From positions 4,092,001-4,156,000 of the forward strand of contig NZ_OY780958.1 of assembly GCF_963675985.1 (NCBI RefSeq): DNA of 64,000 nt, given 5' to 3'. The translations under genes and the position numbers were made by a program. Positions 42,484 through 51,166 of the stretch are shown piece by piece (positions within the stretch are counted from its first letter, which is position 1; each line of letters begins with the position of its first letter). Below the pieces are notes generated by a model. The model made no database searches, had not been told where the DNA came from, and saw nothing but the letters and a program-made list of their open reading frames with translations. The DNA is from an uncultured Roseibium sp. Lineage in GTDB: Bacteria; Pseudomonadota; Alphaproteobacteria; Rhizobiales; Stappiaceae.

Positions 42484-45044
42484 TCTGCCAGTTCCAGAAT
42501 TTTTGTTGCGAAATTATCCCAGGAATAGTCGACGACCGTCTCGCGCACGTCCGTCTTCAGATCGAAAGCCGCTTCGATCAGCTTTGCGACGTCGGATGCG
42601 TTTGCATCGATGTCCAACAGATAGCCGTTTTCGCCATCGCGGATGAGATCGGGCGCAAAACCGGTCCGGCTCGCCACCGGAACCACATTGGCCATCATCG
42701 CCTCAAGAAGCGGAATGGGGCCTCCCTCCAGGGTCGAGGCCGACAACAGCACGTCGAATTTGGCGTACCAGGACGGGTAATCGGCGTAGGGAGCCGTGAC
42801 ATACTGGAAATTCGGAGCGTTTTTCATCTCCTCGAACCCTGCATACTCCTCCCAGTTCCGGCCGATCAGGATGAAAGACCAGTCCGGCTGCGTCCTGACC
42901 AGCTCAAGAAGCAGATCCGGATTCTTGCGGTCGTAGTAGGATGCGGAAATGCCGACGGTCTTGCCCGTTCGCACATGGCGCAGGAACAGCTTCGGATCCG
43001 CACCGCCCAGAACGACGCAGCCCTTTTCGGGCTTCAGGCCCCGCTCGAGCCACAGGTCAAGATGCTGGGAACAGGCGAAAATGACCTTGGTCGCCTTGTT
43101 GAAGGCATCCACAAGCTCCGCGATTTCTTCCGCGCTGTCTTCTCTTGGATGGGTGAACCAGATGAAATTGCGGGCGCCGCCGATCTGCTTGGCATTCTTC
43201 CGCGTGTGCTTCAGGTAAAGCGAATAGTGTGAGTAGAAGTAATTTTCCGCGTCGGGTAGCTTGGGCGGATTGTAGGCGACATGCCAGCTGTCCGGCTGCC
43301 GGGAGCCGATTTCCCGGCAGATCGCATCGAGGATCCAGCCCTTGGTATTCTGGTGGGTGACGAAAACCCATTTCGTCTTGCCGGTCTCGTTCAGCCGTTC
43401 GGGAAACGGCCCCAGTGCCGCGCAATAGTCCTTCAGCGTGGTGACAGCCACGCCTTCTCGCCGACCTTCCTTGGTAAAGTCCTTGACGAGTTTGGACTTC
43501 TCTTCTGGCAGGACCACCAGTTTGACCTTGGCCATACGGGAGGCCACACCCTTGTCCATTTCGCTGGTCGCGACAACCGACGGAATAATGCGGTGCCGGA
43601 TGAAACAGTCAAGAAGTGCGGGCGCCTTCTGGAAGACCTGACTGTCGACGATAAACTCCGCAGCCTCATCGGCGGCGAGAATCCTGTCGAGGACATCGGG
43701 GCTCAATATGCCCAGGGACTGTTCTCTCAAAATGAACAGCGTCGCGCCGGACTTTGGCCTCAGGTCCCGCTTGGCGAGGACGTCGGCAACCAGAATGTCG
43801 CGCCATTTTGCGGCGACGACCGGCGCGGAATATTCTGCTGCGACCGCCTGGTATTTAAGGAGGTCCTGTCGGCTGTTTTCCGCCCCCTGGTCACCAAGGT
43901 ACCGGCGCAGACCGGCCTCGAAATCATCGAGGACGACGAAGTCCGACAACTCGGCCATGGCGCCGTTGGAACTCGCGATGACCGGGACACCCGAGGCCAG
44001 GGCCTGCAGGGCGCGGTTCGACGACTTGACCATCGAAAATCTGTCATCGCCATTCGTCAGCAGAGCGACATCGGCCTGTCCCATGGCGTCCGCCATGGCC
44101 TCCACGGACCACTCGAGATAAGATGAGGGAACGTCGAGCTGACCGATGACCGCATCGAAAACCGTACGGTTGTTGCTGACGACCACCAGCTCCAGCGGAA
44201 CATCCTTCTGCAAGGCCCTGAGGGCAGGTACCGCGTTCAACAGGCTGACGATGCCGAAGGTGCCGTGATTTGAGCCGTAGTTGCCGAACCACAGGATCTT
44301 CTTGCGCACCGGACCGGATGCGGCAACCGCTTCCGCAGGGGCGGCCTTCATGGCCTTCGCGGGCGTTGACGGGTGCTTTTCCACACGTTTACCGAAGGGG
44401 AAGAAAAACGACTTCAGCTTTGCGGCGGCGGAGGGCCGCGATTCCGGTTGAGGAGGCTGAGACTGTTCTTGAGGCGCCGGCGGCAACGGGCGTGGCGGCG
44501 CCTTGCCCGGCTTTGGCGGCGGCTGTTTGACCTTCGCCGCGCTGGAATTGCGGAAATACTCCGTCACCGAGCGCACGGTTTCCTGGGTTTCCGCGATATC
44601 CTTGAGAATGTGAATCGGAACCGATTTGGTCGAATAACCGTCGAGATACTCCTGGATCCGCTCGACCATGGCCGGACCCGTGGTGATGATACCGCTCAGA
44701 TAAGGGGCGATCGAACCGAACAGGGCAAGTTGCCAGGGGCCGGGCCTCGCCTTGTAACCGGGTGCGAGAAAGTCGTCGCACACATCGAAATAGACCGCCT
44801 TGCGCCGGCGGAAGGACTCCGAGACCATATAGACGACCGAGACATCGATCCTCTTGACGACGATCAGGGCGTCGAGACTGTCGAGTTCCTTGAGAACTTC
44901 GGTTTCGTCCAGATAGAACGCGTTCTCGACGGAAAGGTCTTCCAGGGCCTGTGCCATATAGAAGCATCGATATCGCGCTGAAGCGGAATGAATATCAGTA
45001 GATTTTAAATACCATCCGATCTTGAGCTTGGTGTCTTGCTTCAT
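42480..45044 (-). CDS. Double GT-B glycosyltransferase with proline-rich linker
   Basis: 854 residues. The first GT-B is split: an N-terminal Rossmann half (1-165, HSASARYRCFYMAQALEDL), a Pro/Ala-rich linker (about 172-240), then a second half (250-420, KKILWFGNYGSNHGTFGI) with SNRALQALASGVPVIASSNG but no acidic EX7E. The second GT-B (about 430-854) has a good EX7E, EGGPIPLLEAMMANVVPVAS, and GADPKLFLRHVRTGKTVGIS, so it is probably the active GT4-type unit. First gene of the minus-strand set; ATG at 45044. Confidence 0.75.
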   Translation of the reverse strand: MKQDTKLKIGWYLKSTDIHSASARYRCFYMAQALEDLSVENAFYLDETEVLKELDSLDALIVVKRIDVSVVYMVSESFRRRKAVYFDVCDDFLAPGYKARPGPWQLALFGSIAPYLSGIITTGPAMVERIQEYLDGYSTKSVPIHILKDIAETQETVRSVTEYFRNSSAAKVKQPPPKPGKAPPRPLPPAPQEQSQPPQPESRPSAAAKLKSFFFPFGKRVEKHPSTPAKAMKAAPAEAVAASGPVRKKILWFGNYGSNHGTFGIVSLLNAVPALRALQKDVPLELVVVSNNRTVFDAVIGQLDVPSSYLEWSVEAMADAMGQADVALLTNGDDRFSMVKSSNRALQALASGVPVIASSNGAMAELSDFVVLDDFEAGLRRYLGDQGAENSRQDLLKYQAVAAEYSAPVVAAKWRDILVADVLAKRDLRPKSGATLFILREQSLGILSPDVLDRILAADEAAEFIVDSQVFQKAPALLDCFIRHRIIPSVVATSEMDKGVASRMAKVKLVVLPEEKSKLVKDFTKEGRREGVAVTTLKDYCAALGPFPERLNETGKTKWVFVTHQNTKGWILDAICREIGSRQPDSWHVAYNPPKLPDAENYFYSHYSLYLKHTRKNAKQIGGARNFIWFTHPREDSAEEIAELVDAFNKATKVIFACSQHLDLWLERGLKPEKGCVVLGGADPKLFLRHVRTGKTVGISASYYDRKNPDLLLELVRTQPDWSFILIGRNWEEYAGFEEMKNAPNFQYVTAPYADYPSWYAKFDVLLSASTLEGGPIPLLEAMMANVVPVASRTGFAPDLIRDGENGYLLDIDANASDVAKLIEAAFDLKTDVRETVVDYSWDNFATKILELAE

Positions 45045-45373
45045 TTCTCTGCTGTCTTAATCGGTTTCGGCAAACCGTTCGGGTCTGAAATGGGCGACCT
45101 GAACAGGAGATGGATCATACCGCTTGCTGACTTTCCAGAAAGGACTATCGACAGTCCTCGCGAATGGGCTCTCCATTCTACATAATGAGATTTGAAGACA
45201 AAGTCGCGTCATTTTGCGCCCTCATTCACCATGAATGACGCGGCCGCGGACACGCAAGCGAACGCCCCCCGGATTGCAGGGCAAACCCGAGACCATCAGA
45301 CGCTTGTTCTGATTTGAAGGTCGGCCGCCGCAGCGGCCATCATCCGATCATGCCGCGGCAGGGGTGCCCGTCT
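45045..45373. other. Gene-free stretch between the glycan locus and the sulfur transporter
   Basis: About 330 bases with no gene. It must hold the promoter for the minus-strand glycan operon that begins at 45044. I see no clear -35/-10 pair and no terminator for the YeeE/YedE gene that ends at 45374. Confidence 0.3.
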
Positions 45374-46528
45374 TCAGCCCATACCGAGCTTCAGTCGCAG
45401 CCGGACGCCGACAAGGCTGCCGAGAAAGCCGAACAGCAGCCACAGCCAGCCGTGAAGAGAACCGGAAGCCAGACCGCCGAGATAGGCGCCGATATTGCAG
45501 CCGTAGGCCAGACGCGCGCCGTAGCCCATGAGCAGACCTCCGGCGATGGCCGTCAGGAGATCGCGCCTGGACAATTGCCAGACAGGCATGAACCTGCCGG
45601 CAAGGGCCGCCGCCGCCATGGCGCCCAGGATGACGCCGAAATTCATCACCGAGGTCATGTCGGTCAGGACGGAGCGTTCCAGGGCGCCTTTCTGCCAGGA
45701 CCAGTAGGGCCAGGTTTCCACCGGGATGCCGATGGCATGAAACGCCTTCGCTCCCCAAAGGGCGAAACCGGAGGTGATCCCCCAGGGACGACCGACCACG
45801 ATGAAAGTCAAAATACAGACCACCGCCAGCAAGAGCGCGCCCAGCATGGGCGACCAGGGACCGGTCAGAACGGAATCGGTCTTGCGAGACGGCAGGATCT
45901 TGCCATGCGCCTTCCGTTCGATCCGAAGCGTCAGCAAGGCGATCAGCCCGAGGACTGCGGCCGTGATCGCAAAGGCTCCGATCGGGCCAAAATCCTGCAC
46001 GAGGGAATAGGACGGCAGTTTCGGCAGTTTGCCCCACAAATGCATGTGGGCCGTTGCCAGGACGGAGCCCAGGATAAAGGTCGCAAGCGTCACCATCATC
46101 CGCGTCGAGCCGCCGCCGGCCGTAAACAGGGTGCCGGACGCACAGCCGCCGCCAACCTGCATTCCCAAGCCGAACATGAAGGCGCCGATCGCCGCAGCAT
46201 AGCCGAAGGGAAAGACGAATCCCCCCGTCCGCATGCCGAAGTCCTCTCCCCAGGCGATCAGAGGGAAGGAAACCGCGGAGACCAGCAGGATCAGCACGAA
46301 CTGCGCCCGAAGCCCGGTGCCGCGCCGTTCGGTCACGAGATGGCGCCAGGCCGCGGTGAAGCCGAAGCTGGCATGGTAGAGCGCAAGCCCGGCCAGGCCG
46401 CCGATCAGGGTCGCCAGCGCGTGTTTGGGTCCGGCAGCCAGAAACGCGCCATAACTGACCAATGCCAGGGCGCTCAGAGCAACGAACAGGACCGTCCTTT
46501 GGGACGTGGATACGGAAAGAGTCTGCAT
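45374..46528 (-). CDS. YeeE/YedE family (TsuA-type) thiosulfate/sulfur transporter
   Basis: This 384-residue integral membrane protein (from ATG 46528, AGGTCG upstream) has two YeeE repeats. The conserved cysteine motifs MQVGGGCASGTLFTAGG and YGCNIGAYLGGLASG are the family's signature: cysteines lining the channel relay thiosulfate or persulfide in TsuA. Roughly nine to ten helices. A frame upstream to 46600 has no support. The partner TsuB/TusA-like protein is not adjacent. Confidence 0.88.
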   Translation of the reverse strand: MQTLSVSTSQRTVLFVALSALALVSYGAFLAAGPKHALATLIGGLAGLALYHASFGFTAAWRHLVTERRGTGLRAQFVLILLVSAVSFPLIAWGEDFGMRTGGFVFPFGYAAAIGAFMFGLGMQVGGGCASGTLFTAGGGSTRMMVTLATFILGSVLATAHMHLWGKLPKLPSYSLVQDFGPIGAFAITAAVLGLIALLTLRIERKAHGKILPSRKTDSVLTGPWSPMLGALLLAVVCILTFIVVGRPWGITSGFALWGAKAFHAIGIPVETWPYWSWQKGALERSVLTDMTSVMNFGVILGAMAAAALAGRFMPVWQLSRRDLLTAIAGGLLMGYGARLAYGCNIGAYLGGLASGSLHGWLWLLFGFLGSLVGVRLRLKLGMG

Positions 46529-46802
46529 ATCAGACGACCTAGGCTTTTCCGTTTCGCGCGACAAGAAATGCCATTCTCCCACGCAAGGAATTAGCAGCAT
46601 GATTTTCTAATGAGACTGAATAACGTCTCCCGCGCACACGTCGCCAACACCTTTTTGTGTGTTGCAGTTCAACGTCCGACTGCGGTTCTTTTTGTCGTGC
46701 ACAATTTTTCGAAGCGCCACCAATACCGTGGCGCGAGCTCTATAGCTTGAGGTCCCGGCTCTGCTGCCGATGGACAAGAGCGAGCGCAACAAAGGGCAGC
46801 CA

Positions 46803-48185
46803 ATGCGTCTGACAGACCAATTCGGATACGACATCACCCTCGAAGACAAAGAGGCCCTGGCCGCATGGACATCCGCGGTCAATGCCTTTCTTGCCCACGG
46901 GGCGACGACGGCAAGCCATCTCCAGGATGCGCTTGAACGGGATCCCGAATTCGCGCTCGGCCATGCCGCCCGTGGTCTGTTCTGCCTGCTGCTTGCCCGG
47001 CGCGAACTTTACGACACTGCCGAAGAGGCCTGGAAAACCGCGGCCAGCGCGGCGAAGGTCCGGCCAGTCACGCCGCGCGAGGCCGTCGTCACGTCGGCGC
47101 TTCGGGCCTGGCTCGACGGCTGGCCGTCCAATTCCGCAGATCTTCTGGACGATGCGCTGGAAAAGGCACCCCGCGATGCCCTGCTTTTGAAACTGTCACA
47201 AGCCATCCGCTTCATCCTGGGCGATTCAAACGGCATGCGTACCTCCATCGAGCGGGTCATGGCTGAGTATGACGAGGGTCATCCCAGCTACGGCTACATT
47301 CTCGGCTGCCGTTCCTTCGCGCTGGAGGAAACCGGCTCCTACCGGGAGGCGGAGGCCGTTGGCCGCCGGGGGCTGGAATTTCGCAGCGACGATGCCTGGG
47401 GCCTGCACGCGGTCGCCCATGTGCATGACATGACGGGCCGCTCGGAGGAAGGCATCGGCTGGCTGGAAAGCCGGCCGGACGGCTGGGCCCACTGCAACAA
47501 CTTCGGCTATCACGTGTGGTGGCATCTGGCGCTGATGTGCCTGGATCGGGGCGAAATCGACAAGGTTCTCGATCTTTACGACCGCAAGATCCGGCAGGAC
47601 CACACGGATGACTTCCGCGACATTTCCAACGGCACATCGCTGCTGATGCGGCTGGAACTGGAGGGCGTCAATGTCGGCGGGCGCTGGGAGGAACTGGCCG
47701 CCCTTTCCGATAAGCGCGCCGAGGACGGCTGCAATGTCTTCGCCGACCTGCACTATCTGCTCGCGCTTCTGAACGGTGGCCGAAGGATGGGTACCGAACG
47801 TCTGATTGCCGACCTGCGCCGGCGCACGCGGCAAGAAGGCGATATGCAGCGGATCTCGACCGAGGCCGGACTGCCCGCGGCCATGGGCCTGGAGCAATAC
47901 CGGAAGGGAAACTACGCCTCCGCCTTCACCATGATGTCCTCGGCCCGCGACGCCTTGCCGACGATCGGCGGCTCCCATGCCCAGCGCGATGTTTTTGAGC
48001 GGATAACGATCGATGCGGCCATTCGCGCCGGCCTTGCGGAGGACGCGGAAAAACTCCTGAAAGACCGCACCTTTAAACGCGGCGGTCTCGACCGGTTCGC
48101 CGAACAGCGTCTGGAGGTCTGCGACCGGATGCAGCGCGCGTCCCTGGTCATGCAAAATGAACGCTTGCGCGCGACGCCAGCCTGA
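46803..48185 (+). CDS. Tetratricopeptide-repeat protein, TTC38-like
   Basis: This 460-residue helical repeat protein is similar in plan to the TTC38 family found from bacteria to humans: an early ALERDPEFALGHAARGLFCL repeat, DDALEKAPRDALLLKLSQAI, HPSYGYILGCRSFALEETG, GLHAVAHVHDMTGRSEEGIG (strongly conserved in the family) and HCNNFGYHVWWHLALMCLDR. No signal peptide. ATG 46803 is chosen (AAGGGCAGCC upstream); an ATG at 46770 is also possible. Biochemical role unknown. Confidence 0.85.
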   Translation: MRLTDQFGYDITLEDKEALAAWTSAVNAFLAHGATTASHLQDALERDPEFALGHAARGLFCLLLARRELYDTAEEAWKTAASAAKVRPVTPREAVVTSALRAWLDGWPSNSADLLDDALEKAPRDALLLKLSQAIRFILGDSNGMRTSIERVMAEYDEGHPSYGYILGCRSFALEETGSYREAEAVGRRGLEFRSDDAWGLHAVAHVHDMTGRSEEGIGWLESRPDGWAHCNNFGYHVWWHLALMCLDRGEIDKVLDLYDRKIRQDHTDDFRDISNGTSLLMRLELEGVNVGGRWEELAALSDKRAEDGCNVFADLHYLLALLNGGRRMGTERLIADLRRRTRQEGDMQRISTEAGLPAAMGLEQYRKGNYASAFTMMSSARDALPTIGGSHAQRDVFERITIDAAIRAGLAEDAEKLLKDRTFKRGGLDRFAEQRLEVCDRMQRASLVMQNERLRATPA

Positions 48186-48252
48186 CGAATATCCCGGTTT
48201 CGACACAAACTTAACGCAGGCTTCCCAAAAGGGACCCAGGAACACACGTATC

Positions 48253-49512
48253 GTGAACGCCCAGACGACCGTTGCAAAGAAACCAAGAGATCCCCGCCTG
48301 GATTTTTACCGGGGGATCGGCATGTTCATCATCTATATCGCCCATGTTCCCTGGAACTGGTGGACCCTCTGGATCCCGGCACGGTTCGGGTTTTCCGATG
48401 CGACGGAAATTTTCGTCTTCTGTTCGGGCATGGCCTCGGCGCTGGCCTTCGGCAAGGTGTTCGAGACCCACGGCTGGGGCATCGGTGCTGCCCGGATCGT
48501 GCATCGGATGTGGCAGGTCTACTGGGCGCATATCGGCCAGTTCTTCGTGATCGCGGTCAGTCTGGTCGCACTGCACGAAAGCGGATTTCTGGAAACCTGC
48601 TGCGGTCTGACCGAGGACTATGTTGGCTCGCTCAATCTCTGGCATCTGTTCGACAATTCGAAGGTCACGCTGCCGGGCCTCTTCAGCCTGACCTGGGTGC
48701 CGAACTATTTCGACATCCTGCCGATGTACATCGTGATCCTGGGTCTGATACCGGTCATCATGTTCATTGCCAGCTATTCGGTGCCGGCCACCTTCGCCTT
48801 TTCCATCGGCCTATGGCTGATGGCGAACCTCGGCTTTCTCAGCCTGCCTGCGGAACCCTGGTCGGATCGGCCCTGGTTCTTCAATCCGTTCGCCTGGCAG
48901 CTCGTCTTCTTCACCGGCTTCGCCTTCATGCGTGGCTGGCTACCGGCGCCGCCGGTGAACCGCACGCTGGTGACACTTGCCATCGTCATCCTGCTGGTCA
49001 CCCTCCCGTTCGCCTATTTCCGAATCCATCTGAATGTGCAGTGGGCCGACGACATCCGCAATTCGATCGAACCCTTTTGGAGGAAGACCGAATTCGGACT
49101 GTTCCGCTACATCCATTTCCTGGCGCTTGCCTATCTCGCGTGGCTGGCCGCCGGCGAGAACGGCCGGCGCCTTTACGGCCACGGCCGGAAATGGGGCACC
49201 TTCGTGCGCGTGGTCCAGAAGGTCGGCCAGCAATCGCTTGCCGTCTTCATGGCGAGCCTGGTGATCGCCCAGGCGGCCGGCATCCTGCGCGACATGGTGT
49301 GGGGCCGCGGCGAATGGGTGCCGCAGATCCTGTCCAACGTGCTGGGCTTCGCGGCCCTGATCGCTGTCGCCTACACGGTGTCGTGGTTCAAGAGCCAACC
49401 CTGGCGCAAGCCGCCGGCAAAGCTGCACAAGCCGGAGGGACCGGACAAAGCCGCTCCGGAAAACCGGGAACCCGCGAAGGAACCGTCCAGACGGCAGGCC
49501 GAAACGGTCTGA
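48253..49512 (+). CDS. OpgC-domain acyltransferase-like membrane protein
   Basis: 419 residues from a GTG at 48253, with CCCAGGAAC upstream. The N-terminus DPRLDFYRGIGMFIIYIAHV and FSDATEIFVFCSGMASALAF are characteristic of OpgC proteins, which in related bacteria succinylate osmoregulated periplasmic glucans. About ten membrane helices, and a charged Pro-rich cytoplasmic tail. OpgC is an inner-membrane protein. No opgGH genes are in the window, so substrate assignment is by family only. Confidence 0.85.
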   Translation: MNAQTTVAKKPRDPRLDFYRGIGMFIIYIAHVPWNWWTLWIPARFGFSDATEIFVFCSGMASALAFGKVFETHGWGIGAARIVHRMWQVYWAHIGQFFVIAVSLVALHESGFLETCCGLTEDYVGSLNLWHLFDNSKVTLPGLFSLTWVPNYFDILPMYIVILGLIPVIMFIASYSVPATFAFSIGLWLMANLGFLSLPAEPWSDRPWFFNPFAWQLVFFTGFAFMRGWLPAPPVNRTLVTLAIVILLVTLPFAYFRIHLNVQWADDIRNSIEPFWRKTEFGLFRYIHFLALAYLAWLAAGENGRRLYGHGRKWGTFVRVVQKVGQQSLAVFMASLVIAQAAGILRDMVWGRGEWVPQILSNVLGFAALIAVAYTVSWFKSQPWRKPPAKLHKPEGPDKAAPENREPAKEPSRRQAETV

Positions 49513-49840
49513 GGGTGATGACAGACCCTGATTTCGTCATCAATTCTGCTATTCCGCCCGTAACAAAAGCGGACTGGAACTTACAGCCTTTCTCAACACT
49601 CTGCCGTCATCACATGGCGAACACGAAGTCCGGGTGATCCAATCCACCTCACCACGAGTCGGGAAAGCAGGGAATGAAATACGTCCTCTTTCTTTCGCAA
49701 TCGCTCCAGCAAGCGGACGGGCGAGTAGATTGCCCGGACTTCGCCGCGCAATGACGCTTGAGGGAGCATTGCCCCCAAACGAAAACACCGGCCTCGCGGC
49801 CGGTGTCTTTCAGTTCGGTTTTGGTATCCTGCCTGCGAAC
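49513..49840. other. Gene-free region downstream of opgC
   Basis: About 330 bases with no supported gene; a minus frame at 49549-49788 has no ribosome site and low-complexity Arg/Ser content. Its right end holds the hairpin terminator of the DUF1150 gene. Confidence 0.35.
49785..49806 (-). terminator. Intrinsic terminator after the hsp20-DUF1150 operon
   Basis: ACACCGGCC (49785-49793) pairs perfectly with GGCCGGTGT (49798-49806) across a four-base loop; on the minus strand TTTTCG follows the stem. It lies 35 bases after the DUF1150 stop. Confidence 0.75.
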
Positions 49841-50164
49841 TCAGTGCAGGCTGACCATTTCCAGTTCCTGCTCGAAAGCATTGGCGATGGCCGCTTCACG
49901 ATTGTCGGCCAGCAGGATCGGCGTGCCGTCGGCGTTCAGCAGCGCCCACAGGCCGGAATTGCCCTCAAGCGGCGGCATTCCGGGAAAGAGGCTTTCCAGT
50001 TCGGCCGGCTGCATCTTGCGGACGTAAGCCAAGGTTCCGTTTCCGAGATCCGACAGCGCATCCTTGCTGATGTCGAACATCGTATCGCCGCGATCCGCGC
50101 GGTCGGGGGTATTGGGGTCGTGCATCAGGTACTCTCCATTCTCCTTTTCCGGCGGTTGGGTCAT
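49841..50164 (-). CDS. DUF1150 family protein
   Basis: This 107-residue small protein carries the DUF1150 core (LGNGTLAYVRKMQPAEL, GLWALLNADGTPILLADNRE and AAIANAFEQELEMVSLH at the C-terminus). DUF1150 is typical of alphaproteobacteria and often lies directly after an hsp20 gene, as here, where start and hsp20 stop overlap by ATGA. It is likely heat-regulated with it. No biochemical function known. Confidence 0.85.
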   Translation of the reverse strand: MTQPPEKENGEYLMHDPNTPDRADRGDTMFDISKDALSDLGNGTLAYVRKMQPAELESLFPGMPPLEGNSGLWALLNADGTPILLADNREAAIANAFEQELEMVSLH

Positions 50165-50589
50165 TCGCCGCTGGAGATTTCGATTTTCCGGATCACCCGT
50201 TCCGGTTCCGGTCGTGCAAGATCGATCGACAAAAGACCGTCCCTCAGATCGGCGCCGAGGATCTCGATGCCCTCGGCCAGAACAAAGGCACGCTGGAACT
50301 GGCGGGCGGCAATACCGCGGTGCAGATACTGGCGCGACTTGTCATCGACCTGACGGCCGCGGATAACAAGCTGGCTTTCCTCAACCGACACATCGAGCTG
50401 ATCGCGGGTGAACCCGGCCACAGCCAGAGTGATCCGGATGATGTCACCCTGATCCTCGGTCTTGGGCAGACGCTCGATGTTATAGGGCGGATAGCCGTCG
50501 TTGGCGGCCTTCGAAACCCGGTCGAGCACCCGTTCAATGTCATCGAACCCGAGCAGAAACGGGCTGGAAAACGCCGACATGCGTGTCAT
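50161..50589 (-). CDS. Hsp20/IbpA-type small heat-shock protein
   Basis: 142 residues from ATG 50589 (AAAGGAC upstream). The alpha-crystallin domain is complete: NDGYPPYNIERLPKTEDQGD, ITLAVAGFTRDQLDVSVEES, LHRGIAARQFQRAFVLAEGI, and the A-D-L-R-D-G-L-L-S-I-D-L strand, with a short C-terminal I-x-I-type end (KIEIS). It holds unfolding proteins in the cytoplasm. It is probably controlled by a heat-shock promoter and an RNA thermometer (see the separate entries). Confidence 0.93.
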   Translation of the reverse strand: MTRMSAFSSPFLLGFDDIERVLDRVSKAANDGYPPYNIERLPKTEDQGDIIRITLAVAGFTRDQLDVSVEESQLVIRGRQVDDKSRQYLHRGIAARQFQRAFVLAEGIEILGADLRDGLLSIDLARPEPERVIRKIEISSGE

Positions 50590-50668
50590 TGTCAAAGTCC
50601 TTTTAAAGCGACCTTGCTCCCGGACCCTGAACTAGGCATCCGGACGGGGTGTGTCTCACCCCTCGTCT
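50590..50668 (-). promoter_or_regulatory. Probable RNA thermometer in the hsp20 5' leader
   Basis: The roughly 80-base leader can form three hairpins: GTCTCA/TGAGAC, CCGGA/TCCGG with inner CCT/AGG, and a last one in which AAGGTC-GC-TTT pairs with AAAGGACTTT, so the Shine-Dalgarno AAAGGAC lies within the stem facing C-U-U-U. Masking the SD by a weak 3' hairpin is how ROSE-type thermometers of rhizobial small heat-shock genes work. Pairings were judged by eye, not by folding software. Confidence 0.5.
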
Positions 50669-50673
50669 GAGAC

Positions 50674-50704
50674 AAATATGGCGACTTGGCTCTGAGACTT
50701 CAAG
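50674..50704 (-). promoter_or_regulatory. Heat-shock (RpoH/sigma-32 type) promoter for hsp20
   Basis: On the minus strand CTTGAA (50699-50704) and CGCCATAT (50676-50683) are 15 bases apart, matching the sigma-32 consensus CTTGAA / CCCCATnT. It lies about 80 bases before the hsp20 start codon. Confidence 0.6.
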
Positions 50705-50806
50705 TTCCCGTCAAATCAACGACAAGACAGGCGTGCGGACTTGCGGTGATATCTTACTACCTGCACAGTCTGCGCATTCCGACTAAACATCCAAAGTGCG
50801 CATCCC

Positions 50807-51166
50807 ATGACCCGCTCCGAATTCGATGCCTATTGCGCTGGTCTGCCGGCCACGACCAACGTGGTTCAGTGGGGGAATGCCTCTGTGTGGAAGGTCGGCG
50901 GCAAGATCTTTGCGGTCTGTTCCAGCTGGGGCAAGGGCTCCGACCAGCGGATCTCCTTCAAGTGTTCAGACCTGTCCTACATGATGCTCACCGAAGAAGC
51001 CGGCATTGTTCCGGCGCCTTATCTCGCCCGGGCAAAATGGGTCCAGGTGACGGACGATAGAGCGCTCTCCGACGAGGACCTGAAAACCTATCTCGCCACA
51101 GCCCACGGTCTTGTCGCGGCAAAACTGACGAAAAAGCTGCGGCGGGAGTTGGGGATCGATGGCTGA
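50807..51166 (+). CDS. MmcQ/YjbR family protein
   Basis: This 119-residue YjbR-like CyaY fold domain covers the whole protein: FDAYCAGLPATTNVVQWGNA, WKVGGKIFAVCS, ISFKCSDLSYMMLTEEAGIV, PAPYLARAKWVQV and LATAHGLVAAKLTKKLRREL. Such proteins are small cytoplasmic proteins proposed to bind DNA or nucleotides; function unproven. The 3' end overlaps the MFS gene by eight bases. Confidence 0.85.
   Translation: MTRSEFDAYCAGLPATTNVVQWGNASVWKVGGKIFAVCSSWGKGSDQRISFKCSDLSYMMLTEEAGIVPAPYLARAKWVQVTDDRALSDEDLKTYLATAHGLVAAKLTKKLRRELGIDG

Noticed and set aside
45314..46594. 426-codon plus-strand ORF
   Set aside because: Antisense of the YeeE/YedE transporter, Gln/His/Arg-rich, no motif.
49549..49788. 79-codon minus-strand ORF after opgC
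   Set aside because: No ribosome site, Arg/Ser-rich, and it runs up to the terminator of the DUF1150 gene.
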